From Nanobdellota archaeon (GTDB lineage Archaea > Nanobdellota > Nanobdellia > Pacearchaeales > GW2011-AR1): a stretch of DNA of 38,671 bases. Within the stretch, counting starts at the first letter, position 1. Each line of letters starts with the position of its first letter. Below the pieces are notes generated by a model. The model was not told the DNA's origin. It searched no databases and saw only the letters and a list, made by a program, of their open reading frames with translations. Below are positions 7,894 through 15,591 of the stretch, piece after piece. The translations under genes were made by a program, and so were the position numbers. The stretch spans positions 1 through 38,671 of the forward strand of contig DAOWJD010000003.1 in the NCBI GenBank assembly GCA_030640565.1, in the 5' to 3' direction.

Positions 7894-9778
7894 ATGAACA
7901 TTCTTAAGCACATAACAGATAAGTTGCATAGCAACATTACAGAAGCAAATTTTGAAGGAGCAAATATAGTTCTTTATACAGATAATGAGAAGTTTTTCAG
8001 AGAAGGTGAAGGTAAAATTAAAGAAATAGTTAATGAGTTAAAAAAAAGAATAGAATTAAGAGCAGATCAAAAAATTTTGCCAGAGCAGGAAAAAACCCAT
8101 GAAGAGATAAAAAAAAATTGTTCCTCAAGAAGCTGAAATAACAAATATAATTTTTGATTTTCATAGAAGCATTGTTATAATTGAAGCAAAAAAACCAGGA
8201 ATGGTTATAGGAAAACAAGGCTCTATCCTTAATGAGATTAAAAGAACTACTTTATGGACACCCCAGGTTCAGAGAACCCCTGCAATAAAAAGCAAGATAA
8301 CAGAAAGTATAAGAGAAGTTCTTTATGCAAACAACAATTACAGAAGAAAATTTTTTAATGAGATAGGAAAGAAAATTTACAAAGAGTGGAATCCTGAAAA
8401 AGTTGAAGAATGGGTTAGATTAACTTTCTTAGGAGGAGCAAGGCAAGTTGGAAGAAGCTGTTTACTTCTTCAGACACCAAATTCAAAAGTTTTAATCGAT
8501 TGCGGAATTGATGTAGCAAGCCATGGAAAAGACAGATTCCCTTATTTTGACATTCCTGAATTTGATATAAGAGAACTTGATGCAGTTATAATAAGTCATG
8601 CACATCTTGACCACGCAGGACTTTTACCTTATCTTTATAAAATGGGATTTAAAGGACCAACTTATATGACCCCTCCAACAATGGACCTTACATCTCTTCT
8701 TGCCCTGGATTTTATAGGTGTTGCATACAAACAAGCAGTAGCACCTTTGTTTAGTTCAAAAGATATTAAAGAAATGGTCAAACATTCCATCTGCTTAAAT
8801 TTCAATGAAGTTACAGATATAACTCCTGACATAAGAATAACTCTTTATACCGCAGGGCATGCTCTTGGCAGCGCAATGGTTCATTTTAATATTGGAAATG
8901 GTTTGCATAATTTTCTTTACACAGGTGATTATAAATATGCAAGAACAAGACTTCTTGATCCTGCGATAAACAGTTTTCCAAGAATAGAATCTGTTCTTAC
9001 AGAAGCAACATATGGAGCAAAGTCAGATATTCTACCTCCAAGAATAGAATCAGAAGAAAAGATGATTGAAATAATAAATAAAACAATTGAAAGAGGTGGA
9101 AAAGTTTTGATTCCAGAACTTGGGCTTGGGAGAGCACAGGAAACCATGCTCATTATTCAAGATGCAATAGAATCAGGAAAACTAAAGAAAATTCCTGTTT
9201 ACATAGACGGCATGATATGGGATATTAATGCAATTCATACAGCATACCCTGATTTTTTAAGTAACAAAGTTCGTGCTTCTATTTTTCAGGACCAGAATCC
9301 TTTTATTTTAGACACATTCTCAAGGGTTGGTTCTCACCAAGAAAGGAGAAAAGTTATAGAAGGAGAACCATGTGTTGTTCTTGCAACATCTGGTATGCTT
9401 GTTGGGGGGGCTTCTGTTGAATATTTAAAAGAGTTTGCAGAAAATAAGAAAAACTCCATAGTCTTTGTCTGTTATCAAGGAGTTGGCTCTTTAGGAAGGC
9501 AGGTTCAGGAAGGAATCAGTGAAACAAAAATGAATGTTGATGGAAGAGAGGAAATTGTTAAAATAAATCTCGAAGTTCATACAATTCCAGGACTAAGTGC
9601 CCATGCAGGAAGAAATGAGATAATGTCGTTCTTTAATAATATGAGGCCTAAACCGAAAAGAATAATAGTAAATCACGGAGAAGTTTCTAAATGCCTTGAT
9701 CTTGCCTCTGCACTTTACAAACTTAATCGCGTTGAAACAAGTATGCCAAGAATATTGGAAACTATAAGACTTAGATAG
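7894..9778 (+). CDS. aCPSF1: Archaeal CPSF1/FttA termination nuclease, interrupted by a +1 frameshift
   Basis: KH-domain/metallo-beta-lactamase/beta-CASP ribonuclease that cleaves nascent transcripts and terminates archaeal RNA polymerase. Two frames are needed: 7894-8136, then the next frame from about 8117 to 9778. They join at a run of nine A (8109-8117); with eight A the frame would be continuous and give about 627 residues, the normal family length. The first part is the N-terminal KH region. The second begins before the KH loop 'VIGKQGS' and carries the zinc motif 'HAHLDHAG', the later metal-binding 'YTGDYKYA' and 'SAHAGRNE' blocks, and the terminal 'IIVNHGE'. The ATG at 8201 lies inside the KH motif and is not a credible independent start. 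The gene is conserved throughout archaea, so a sequencing error or slippage is more likely than gene loss. The downstream deaminase is two bases away. Confidence 0.93.
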
Positions 9779-9786
9779 GGGTGAAG

Positions 9787-10260
9787 ATGAAAATTGGCTA
9801 TAAACCAAAGAAAAAATTTATGAAGGAAGCAATTGATATTGCAAAAAAGGATTTCAAAAAATATGGAGAACAAAGGATTGGGGCTGTTATTGTTAGAAAT
9901 GATAAGATCATAACAAAAAGTGGGAATAAAATTTTCAGAGATATAGATCCTAGTTCACATGCAGAGATAGTCGCAATGAGATTAGCTTGTAAAAAACTAA
10001 AATCTAGGGGTATGTCTGATTGTATTTTATATACGACTAATGAACCATGTTGTATGTGTACTGGAGCCGCAGTGTGGGCTAAAATGAAGGGGATTGTTTA
10101 TGGTGCTAATGTAAAAGATTTGGAAAAGAAAATGAAAAAACAAGGAAAAAATTTTAAATTTTTCATAAGCTGTGAAGAGATATTAAAAAGACAAAAACCT
10201 AGAACCACTTTTTTAATTAAAAATTTTATGAGGAAGGAGTGCGTGGAGTTCACAAAATGA
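9787..10260 (+). CDS. Cytidine/guanine deaminase-like zinc hydrolase
   Basis: CDA-fold deaminase with the full zinc site: HAE (H58, E60, catalytic Glu) and PCCMC (C88, C91). The pattern 'EPCCMCTGAAVWAKM' resembles guanine deaminases and tRNA-adenosine deaminases of the CDA superfamily more than dCMP deaminases, so the substrate (free base, nucleoside or tRNA) is open. The ATG at 9787 is preferred over the GTG at 9781, because GGGTGA of the upstream context then acts as a closely spaced ribosome binding site; the GTG would add two residues. It follows aCPSF1 directly and ends in ATGA, shared with the presenilin gene, so the three form one transcription unit. Confidence 0.88.
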   Translation: MKIGYKPKKKFMKEAIDIAKKDFKKYGEQRIGAVIVRNDKIITKSGNKIFRDIDPSSHAEIVAMRLACKKLKSRGMSDCILYTTNEPCCMCTGAAVWAKMKGIVYGANVKDLEKKMKKQGKNFKFFISCEEILKRQKPRTTFLIKNFMRKECVEFTK

Positions 10261-11168
10261 AACACAATCTAAAGATAACAGCTATTATTTTGATAATGTT
10301 TGTTATAACCCAATTTATTGGGATTTATGTAGTTGATCATTATTTTTCTGAGGAAAACGAATTACCTTTTGGATTAGAAACACCTGAAATTGAAAAACAG
10401 TCTGATTATTCGATTCTTTTCGGATTCATAATTATTGCTTTTGTAATTGCAATTTGTTTATTCTTCTTCATGGCAAAGTTTAAGATAGCAGTTATTTTAA
10501 AACTCTGGTTTTTTGTTGTAGTAACTATTGCACTTTCAATAACTATTTTTTCTATAACAAGAAATTTTGATAAGCTTATTTTTGGATTACCTTTAATAGC
10601 AATATTAATAGCTCTTCCACTTGCAATTATAAAAATCTTTAAAAGAAACTTTCTTGTCCACAATTTTACAGAACTTTTAATTTACCCTGGAATTGCAGCT
10701 GTTTTTGTCCCTCTCCTAAATGTTTACACAGTTATAGGTTTGCTTGTTATTATTTCAATTTATGATATGTGGGCTGTCTGGCACTCAGGTATTATGCAGA
10801 AAATGGCAAAATATCAAATTAACAAGTTAAAAGTTTTCTCAGGATTTTTTGTTCCTTATTTATCTAAACATACAAGAAAAAGAATAAAGAAATGGAAGAA
10901 AACTCTGAAGAAAACAGAGTTAAAAAAGAAAAAAATTAAGATGAATATTGCAATTCTCGGAGGAGGAGATATTATCTTCCCAATAATTACTGCAGGAGTT
11001 ATGCTTAAAACTCTTGGCCTTGCTTCCGCAATTTTAGTAATATTAGGAGCAACTCTTGGTCTGGGATATCTTTTCTTTTTCTCAGAGAAAAAGAAGTTTT
11101 ACCCTGCAATGCCTTTCATCACAGGAGGAATTCTTATTGGGATAGCTCTTAGTTATCTGCTTTTTTAG
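10257..11168 (+). CDS. Presenilin/signal-peptide-peptidase family intramembrane aspartyl protease
   Basis: Polytopic membrane protease of the A22 type, 303 residues, with about nine hydrophobic segments. The two catalytic aspartates are visible: D170 in 'ISIYDMWAVW' (YD motif) and D238 in 'AILGGGDIIFP' (GxGD motif). A PAL-like motif 'YPAMPF' (282-287) precedes the last membrane helix. A strongly basic cytoplasmic loop (205-227) lies between the two catalytic helices, as in archaeal presenilin homologues. The ATG at 10257 overlaps the deaminase stop by four bases and is preferred over the upstream in-frame ATG at 10239. Its likely substrates are remnant signal peptides or single-pass membrane proteins, many of which are encoded in this window (inference). 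Confidence 0.9.
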   Translation: MKHNLKITAIILIMFVITQFIGIYVVDHYFSEENELPFGLETPEIEKQSDYSILFGFIIIAFVIAICLFFFMAKFKIAVILKLWFFVVVTIALSITIFSITRNFDKLIFGLPLIAILIALPLAIIKIFKRNFLVHNFTELLIYPGIAAVFVPLLNVYTVIGLLVIISIYDMWAVWHSGIMQKMAKYQINKLKVFSGFFVPYLSKHTRKRIKKWKKTLKKTELKKKKIKMNIAILGGGDIIFPIITAGVMLKTLGLASAILVILGATLGLGYLFFFSEKKKFYPAMPFITGGILIGIALSYLLF

Positions 11169-11176
11169 TTTTATAA

Positions 11177-11539
11177 TCAGAATGAAGGTCTAACTCTTAA
11201 CCAAGTGTAGCTATCAGGTAAATTACGTCTTGCAGCCGTACTAGCAGGATGAGGAATACTTTGAATTTTCAATACTTTTTCATCTCTTAATCTTTTTCTT
11301 TCACCAACAAATTCCCAAGCATATCCATATTCAGTTTTTCCCAAATAATATTGTTCAAGATAATTCGCAACATCTTTGGGTGATTGTAAAAAAGATTCAT
11401 CTGATAACGAGGTGTCTTGTCTCCATCTTTTTAAGAATAAAGGACTAGAGTGCCCAAATCCTGATTGTTTAGAATCTATCCTAAAAGGCCCGTGAACCTT
11501 TGAGTCTCTAACTTTCTTTAGTAATGTTTCGTTTTCCAT
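11177..11539 (-). CDS. Hypothetical protein, 120 aa
   Basis: A small, soluble, Arg/Ser-rich protein with no recognised domain. Visible stretches are 'DVANYLEQYYLGKTEYGYAW' in the middle and a C-terminal 'SYTWLRVRPSF'. It has no signal peptide or membrane segment. A TATA box (TTTATAAA, 11561-11568) is centred 25.5 bases upstream of the ATG, so the start is well supported as leaderless. It is convergent with the presenilin gene (8 bases between stops) and divergent from the Sm-like gene. Confidence 0.65.
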   Translation of the reverse strand: MENETLLKKVRDSKVHGPFRIDSKQSGFGHSSPLFLKRWRQDTSLSDESFLQSPKDVANYLEQYYLGKTEYGYAWEFVGERKRLRDEKVLKIQSIPHPASTAARRNLPDSYTWLRVRPSF

Positions 11540-11560
11540 ATCCTTTCAACAAACTACTTA

Positions 11561-11568
11561 TTTATAAA
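11561..11568 (-). promoter_or_regulatory. TATA box for the 120-aa hypothetical gene
   Basis: TTTATAAA is centred 25.5 bases from the ATG at 11539. It forms one half of a divergent promoter pair with 11614-11621. Confidence 0.6.
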
Positions 11569-11613
11569 CCTTTCCATAATGTTCCCACTCCAAGAAAGTA
11601 ACACATAGTAAGA

Positions 11614-11621
11614 TTTATAAA
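11614..11621 (+). promoter_or_regulatory. TATA box for the Sm-like/TrmB/beta-barrel operon
   Basis: TTTATAAA is centred 25.5 bases from the ATG at 11643. This predicts a leaderless operon transcript covering three genes. Confidence 0.6.
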
Positions 11622-11642
11622 GCCTAAACTATATGGATTTTT

Positions 11643-11960
11643 ATGGATACAAAACTACAATTGATGTTAGATAAAGCACGAGCCGTAGATTTAGAAATCT
11701 TAGAACAATATCGTGAGAAAGAAGTTGTTATTAGAACACCCAGATCCAATGTTTATGGAGGAATAATTACTGAAGTAGGATCAGAATTTATTTATGTTAC
11801 TGATTTTAAAGAATATAAGAAGTGGCCCCTAGAAAAATCCCGGGAAAATATTAAGATATTTTTTAATAAGATTCCAGATAGGACATTATCAAGATCTCAG
11901 ATAGAAGAAATTTTTCTTTTGGAAGATGTTGGAAAACAAGGGAGGAAAATAAAATGTTAG
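11643..11960 (+). CDS. Small Sm-like/SH3-barrel-like protein
   Basis: 105 residues. Residues 22-62 have the strand pattern of an Sm-type barrel: 'REKEVVIRTPRSNVYGGIIT' then 'EVGSEFIYVTDF', where a strongly bent strand pair with a central Gly-Gly is followed by a hydrophobic strand. That suggests an LSm-like RNA-binding or small adaptor fold, but the canonical Sm1/Sm2 residues are not clear. A charged helical tail follows. The last seven bases overlap the TrmB start, so the two are coupled, and the barrel-like secreted protein follows in the same operon. Function unknown. Confidence 0.65.
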   Translation: MDTKLQLMLDKARAVDLEILEQYREKEVVIRTPRSNVYGGIITEVGSEFIYVTDFKEYKKWPLEKSRENIKIFFNKIPDRTLSRSQIEEIFLLEDVGKQGRKIKC

Positions 11961-12739
11961 TAAAACAAGAATTAATCAACAAAATAAAAGATTATTTTAA
12001 TCTTAATGTTTATGAAACAAAAGTTTGGTTAGCTTTGCTTGGAAAAGGAATAGCTTCTGCAGGAGAAATTGCAGAGATTTCTAGAGTTCCAAGATCAAGA
12101 ACCTATGATGTTCTTGAAGGCCTTGAGAAAAAAGGATTTGCAATCATAAAACTGGGAAAACCAGTTAAATATATTGGAATTAAACCTCATTTAATTATTG
12201 AAAAAATGAAAAACAATGTAAGAAGTGGTGCAGAAGAAAAAATAATAAGCCTTGTAAATTTAAAAGAAACAGAAGAATTTTCAAAACTTGAAAAACTTTA
12301 CAAAGAAGGATTAAACCCAATTAAAAAAGAAGATTATTCTGCAGCCCTTAAGGGAAGATCTAATATATCAAATTACTTAAGAGAAATTCTCCAAAACGCT
12401 ACTAAAGAAGTAATAATTTGTACAAATGCGGAAGATGTAAGTTCTAAATTAAAACTTTTCCAGCAAACTATTAAAAATCTTAACAAAGGAAATATAAAAG
12501 TAAAAATTGCATTGTCTGGAAACGAAAACATGATTAAAAAGATAAGTGGCATCCTTGAGATTAAAATAAAAAAGATAGATGTTGATGCAAAATTCTTTAT
12601 AATTGACAGAAAAGAAATCCTCTTTTATATTTCAAAGGACAAAAATCAAGAAGATGTTGCTGTTTGGATTAATTCTGAGTTTTTTGCTCAGGCCTTTGCA
12701 GTTCTTTTTGATAAGGCAGTTGGAGAAAAAAGTAGATAA
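11954..12739 (+). CDS. TrmB-family transcriptional regulator
   Basis: 261 residues. The N-terminal winged helix (about 1-75) carries the TrmB signature: 'LNVYETKVWLALLGKG', then 'RVPRSRTYDVLEGLEKKG' as recognition helix, then the wing 'KPVKYIGIKP'. A short helical linker leads to a C-terminal domain (about 105-255) of the phospholipase-D-like fold usual in TrmB proteins ('KEVIICTN', 'IIDRKEILFYI'). Such proteins usually sense sugars or other metabolites and repress or activate nearby genes. Here the neighbours are the Sm-like protein (7-base overlap) and the secreted barrel-like protein (6 bases downstream), which is thus the obvious regulated target (inference). Confidence 0.9.
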   Translation: MLVKQELINKIKDYFNLNVYETKVWLALLGKGIASAGEIAEISRVPRSRTYDVLEGLEKKGFAIIKLGKPVKYIGIKPHLIIEKMKNNVRSGAEEKIISLVNLKETEEFSKLEKLYKEGLNPIKKEDYSAALKGRSNISNYLREILQNATKEVIICTNAEDVSSKLKLFQQTIKNLNKGNIKVKIALSGNENMIKKISGILEIKIKKIDVDAKFFIIDRKEILFYISKDKNQEDVAVWINSEFFAQAFAVLFDKAVGEKSR

Positions 12740-12745
12740 GCTAAA

Positions 12746-13486
12746 ATGAAAAAAATATTAAGAAATATTTTATTTGCAGGAACAATAATATTAACTAGCT
12801 TATCTCCTATGAAAAATGTTTTAGCTCAACCTCAGGAAGATCCAAAAATAAAAACAAATATTAGTTTAGCAGGAAATCTTACAAACAAATTAAAATTTTG
12901 GGGAATGCCTTTTTTAGAAAGTCCTGCATATTCACAATCAGTAAATGTTAGTAGAGGAAAATTTGGCGCATCTTTAGTAGGAAATTATGACATTAAAAAA
13001 GGAAGATTGTTTGATATAGATATGGGGGTAAGTTTTTCTCAACCAATATTAGATAAATTAAATGCATATTTAGGTTATGTTTTTTTTAATTTTAATCTTG
13101 GAGAAGGATGGGATTATGCATCAATTTTATATGGGGGTTTGTCCGCAGATGTCCCATTAAACCCTTCTGTTACATATAATAGATTATTCAGGTTTGGGGG
13201 TGGAGAATACATAGAAGGCTCTGTTTCTCATGCTTTTCCAATTGGAGAGAAGATAGGGATTTCATTATCCCAAAAAGTAGGACATAATAACAAAGCTGGA
13301 AGAGATAAAACTGGTTTTAGTCATTTAGAAACAGGAATTAGTGTTCCAATACAATTATTAAATAAGGCAAATATTACTCCTTACTTAAACTATCTACATT
13401 CATTGTCAGATGAAGTAAAGAGCGGATTTTATGGTGGAATTAATGTGAGTTATGATTTAACTAAAAAACCTGCAACCCAGAAATAG
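12746..13486 (+). CDS. Secreted outer-membrane-like beta-barrel protein
   Basis: 246 residues with a Sec signal peptide (basic start, hydrophobic 7-20, cleavage near 'VLA-QP' at 27). The mature part is a run of amphipathic beta strands with Gly/aromatic alternation: 'FGASLVGNYDIKKGRLFDID', 'AYLGYVFFNFNLGEGWDYAS', 'EYIEGSVSHAFPIGEKIGIS'. It has a late strand 'SGFYGGINVSYDL' very like the last strand of bacterial outer-membrane proteins (the TIGR02001-like style of small barrel). No membrane helix remains after cleavage. An outer-membrane-type barrel is unexpected in an archaeon with one membrane. It is the third gene of the TrmB operon, and its 3' end overlaps the convergent cca gene by 26 bases. 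Fold confidence is moderate; function unknown. Confidence 0.72.
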   Translation: MKKILRNILFAGTIILTSLSPMKNVLAQPQEDPKIKTNISLAGNLTNKLKFWGMPFLESPAYSQSVNVSRGKFGASLVGNYDIKKGRLFDIDMGVSFSQPILDKLNAYLGYVFFNFNLGEGWDYASILYGGLSADVPLNPSVTYNRLFRFGGGEYIEGSVSHAFPIGEKIGISLSQKVGHNNKAGRDKTGFSHLETGISVPIQLLNKANITPYLNYLHSLSDEVKSGFYGGINVSYDLTKKPATQK

Positions 13487-14732
13487 CCATATCTTTAATC
13501 TTTTGCGCATGTTTCTTTTTCCAGTCATTCAAAAATTTCTTTAAAGTAAAGTTAAGTTTTTGTTTTGCGTAAATCTTGTGTTTTTTTGTGAAAACTTTTT
13601 TGTATTTCTTCTTAAATTTTTTCACATGCTCTTTTTGAGATGTTAAAGGACCTCTAATTAAGAGTTCAGGTTTCTTTTTAACAGTAAAGAAATATTTTGC
13701 AGATTTCTTTCCATTATATTCAAATCCCTTGGATTTTATTTCAAAATATTTTTCAATTTCTTTTCCAAGATGTCTATGGAATTTCAATAATTTGCTTCCA
13801 GCAATATCTCCTTCTTGTTTTTTAGTCCTTGCTTCCAGCAAGATAAACTCATAATTCTTTTTTTTAGCATTTCTCCTTGCTTTTTCAAAATCAATTTTTT
13901 CTATTTCAAATGCCTTTATCGTTGGATTTTTTAGAAACTTCTTACAAGCTTTCTGAAATGCGCGAAATGTTTCATCAGAAAGCGCTGCTAACGCATTTCT
14001 CTGTTTATATGTTGGATCAATAAGAACAATTGGAGATTGGATTTTTGCAGCATTAATATCCATTAAAATTCGTTTCCTGCTTTTGTGATGTTTTTCAATA
14101 TCTATAACTTTTTGCTCTTTGATTTTTGTCATAGCTCTTAGAAATTTTAAAAAACCACCATAATAATAAATCAAAAGTTCTAAAGCATATCCAGAGAAAC
14201 CATTTACATATGATTCAGCCCCATAACAATTGTTTCCATAACAAAAAGCTTTTGCAAGCCGAATGTCGTCGAGGATTTTTTCTGATTTGATTTTCCTTTT
14301 TATATATTTTACATGAGAATAAGATAAATCTGTGATATTTTCTGCTTTTCTAGGATTTTTTATTTTTCTTACAGGAATTACTTCAAAGAAAAAGTCTTTA
14401 GAAACCTTCATTTTAAAATAATCTCTAGAACCATGGATTATAGAGACATTTTTCACATTTTTCAAGATTTTTTTTGTCAGGTCTGAGATGTTCTTGTGTT
14501 TTTTGTCAAATCTAATAAAAACATCAACATCATAACAATCTTTTCTTATTACAGTGGATTTTGCAAAACTCCCCCCGACAAAAACCTCTGCATTTATCTT
14601 CCCAGATTTTATTCTTTTCCCAAGTTTTTCAAGAAAATCTTTTAAAAGATTTTTAACTTGTTTAGATTCTTCTTTAGTTGGCTCTACTCTTGCTAAAACT
14701 TCTTTTAATATAGAATTAATGTTCTTAACCAT
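13461..14732 (-). CDS. cca: Archaeal class I CCA-adding tRNA nucleotidyltransferase
   Basis: Adds or repairs the 3' CCA of tRNA without a template. The polymerase-beta-like head shows 'VFVGGSFAKST' (51-60) and the metal-binding 'DVDVFI' (D68, D70). The archaeal tRNA-NT tail domains follow, with 'GFSGYALELLIYYYGGF', 'LIDPTYKQRNALAALS' and a basic C-terminus. Length 423 is slightly under the usual 430-450. The ATG at 14732 is chosen over the TTG at 14738, because the TATA element (plus positions 14753-14760) is centred 24.5 bases from it. It overlaps the convergent barrel gene by 26 bases. Confidence 0.93.
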   Translation of the reverse strand: MVKNINSILKEVLARVEPTKEESKQVKNLLKDFLEKLGKRIKSGKINAEVFVGGSFAKSTVIRKDCYDVDVFIRFDKKHKNISDLTKKILKNVKNVSIIHGSRDYFKMKVSKDFFFEVIPVRKIKNPRKAENITDLSYSHVKYIKRKIKSEKILDDIRLAKAFCYGNNCYGAESYVNGFSGYALELLIYYYGGFLKFLRAMTKIKEQKVIDIEKHHKSRKRILMDINAAKIQSPIVLIDPTYKQRNALAALSDETFRAFQKACKKFLKNPTIKAFEIEKIDFEKARRNAKKKNYEFILLEARTKKQEGDIAGSKLLKFHRHLGKEIEKYFEIKSKGFEYNGKKSAKYFFTVKKKPELLIRGPLTSQKEHVKKFKKKYKKVFTKKHKIYAKQKLNFTLKKFLNDWKKKHAQKIKDMAISGLQVF

Positions 14733-14779
14733 ACCCAATATAACATAAGAATATTTATAAGCTTATTGCGGGGGTGCTT

Positions 14780-15499
14780 TTAAATCTTGAAAGCTCTGGA
14801 TTTTAAAAATGATTTTGTTCTCTCAAATTCTTCATCGTAATCAAATTCAGGAGGCATTGATGCTTCAACAACACCTAAAGAACCACCACTAAGCCAATGT
14901 TCAAATACATAATGGCTAAATGTCCATTGAAAATCTTCTTCTTTTGATAATCTAACAATATTCTTTCCTATGACATATGGATTTCTTACATATTTATGAG
15001 CTTTGTCAATACCTTCTACTTCCATATTAATAGCTCTTAATTTAACACTTTGAGAATCACCTTCATATATCAATCTTCTTTTCTTATTGAAAGGGTGGAT
15101 TAAATTATCATATGCAGTGATAACACATTTATGGGTCTCTGCTTGTTGCAACATTTTTTGAACAAAATCAGCTGAGAGTGGTTGGTGACCACATACTAGC
15201 ATAAATCTGGTATCTAATAAATCCTGAAGATAATATGGAATTTTTCTGAAACCACCTTCGACAGGAACCACAAAAGCATCTATATTTTTCTTCTCAACAA
15301 TTCTTCTTATTTCTTTATTATTGTGATAACCACTGGAAATAACATATCTTTCTATTCCTCCCTCTTTTAAGCTATCAATTAAATGACCAATCATAGATTG
15401 TCCAGCATATTCTATTAATGATTTATTTCTAGTTGTATTGTTGGCTGGAGACATTCTTGTACCATAACCCCCAGCAACAATCAATGTTTGTTTTATCAT
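14780..15499 (-). CDS. Sugar-phosphate nucleotidyltransferase-like protein with altered metal site
   Basis: A GT-A fold nucleotidyltransferase of 239 residues resembling NDP-sugar pyrophosphorylases. The N-terminal loop 'IVAGGYGTRMSP' is the nucleotide-binding signature, and 'KSLIEYAGQSMIGHLIDSL' matches the 'PKpLlpi.gkPli' helix, though Pro is Asn. Where active enzymes have a GD metal-ligand motif after the central strand, this one has 'LVCGHQPLS', so the metal-binding Asp is missing or moved. The C-terminal half is specific and unassigned. It has its own TATA (15533-15540) and GGAGAT ribosome binding site 3 bases before the ATG. One copy of the 30-base repeat lies just upstream of its promoter. 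It could be a CDP/GDP-sugar synthase variant or a non-catalytic sensor. Confidence 0.75.
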   Translation of the reverse strand: MIKQTLIVAGGYGTRMSPANNTTRNKSLIEYAGQSMIGHLIDSLKEGGIERYVISSGYHNNKEIRRIVEKKNIDAFVVPVEGGFRKIPYYLQDLLDTRFMLVCGHQPLSADFVQKMLQQAETHKCVITAYDNLIHPFNKKRRLIYEGDSQSVKLRAINMEVEGIDKAHKYVRNPYVIGKNIVRLSKEEDFQWTFSHYVFEHWLSGGSLGVVEASMPPEFDYDEEFERTKSFLKSRAFKI

Positions 15500-15532
15500 T
15501 TTATCTCCAATAAAAAATAGGTTACATTATAT

Positions 15533-15540
15533 TTTATAAA
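15533..15540 (-). promoter_or_regulatory. TATA box and ribosome-binding site region of the nucleotidyltransferase-like gene
   Basis: TTTATAAA is centred 37.5 bases before the ATG at 15499, and GGAGAT lies at 15508-15503. This longer spacing, with a Shine-Dalgarno element, contrasts with the leaderless promoters nearby. Confidence 0.5.
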
Positions 15541-15546
15541 TATAAT

Positions 15547-15577
15547 GATACTCGCTTTCCCTAAAAGTGATTTAACA
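15547..15577 (+). repeat. Copy A of an imperfect direct repeat flanking the AbrB-MNT cassette
   Basis: Begins GATACTC, then CTT, CCC, AAA blocks, and ends GATTTAACA. The same ordered blocks occur at 16622-16650 in the same orientation, with single-base differences between blocks and a 2-base length change. The repeat lies just outside the 3' end of the AbrB-MNT gene. Confidence 0.55.
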
Positions 15578-15591
15578 CCAATTACATCTAA

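Noticed and set aside
8201..9778. An independent aCPSF1-like gene starting at the ATG at 8201
   Set aside because: The ATG lies inside the KH loop 'GMVIGKQGS', and codons from 8117 onward continue the family sequence, so this is the second part of a frameshifted gene.
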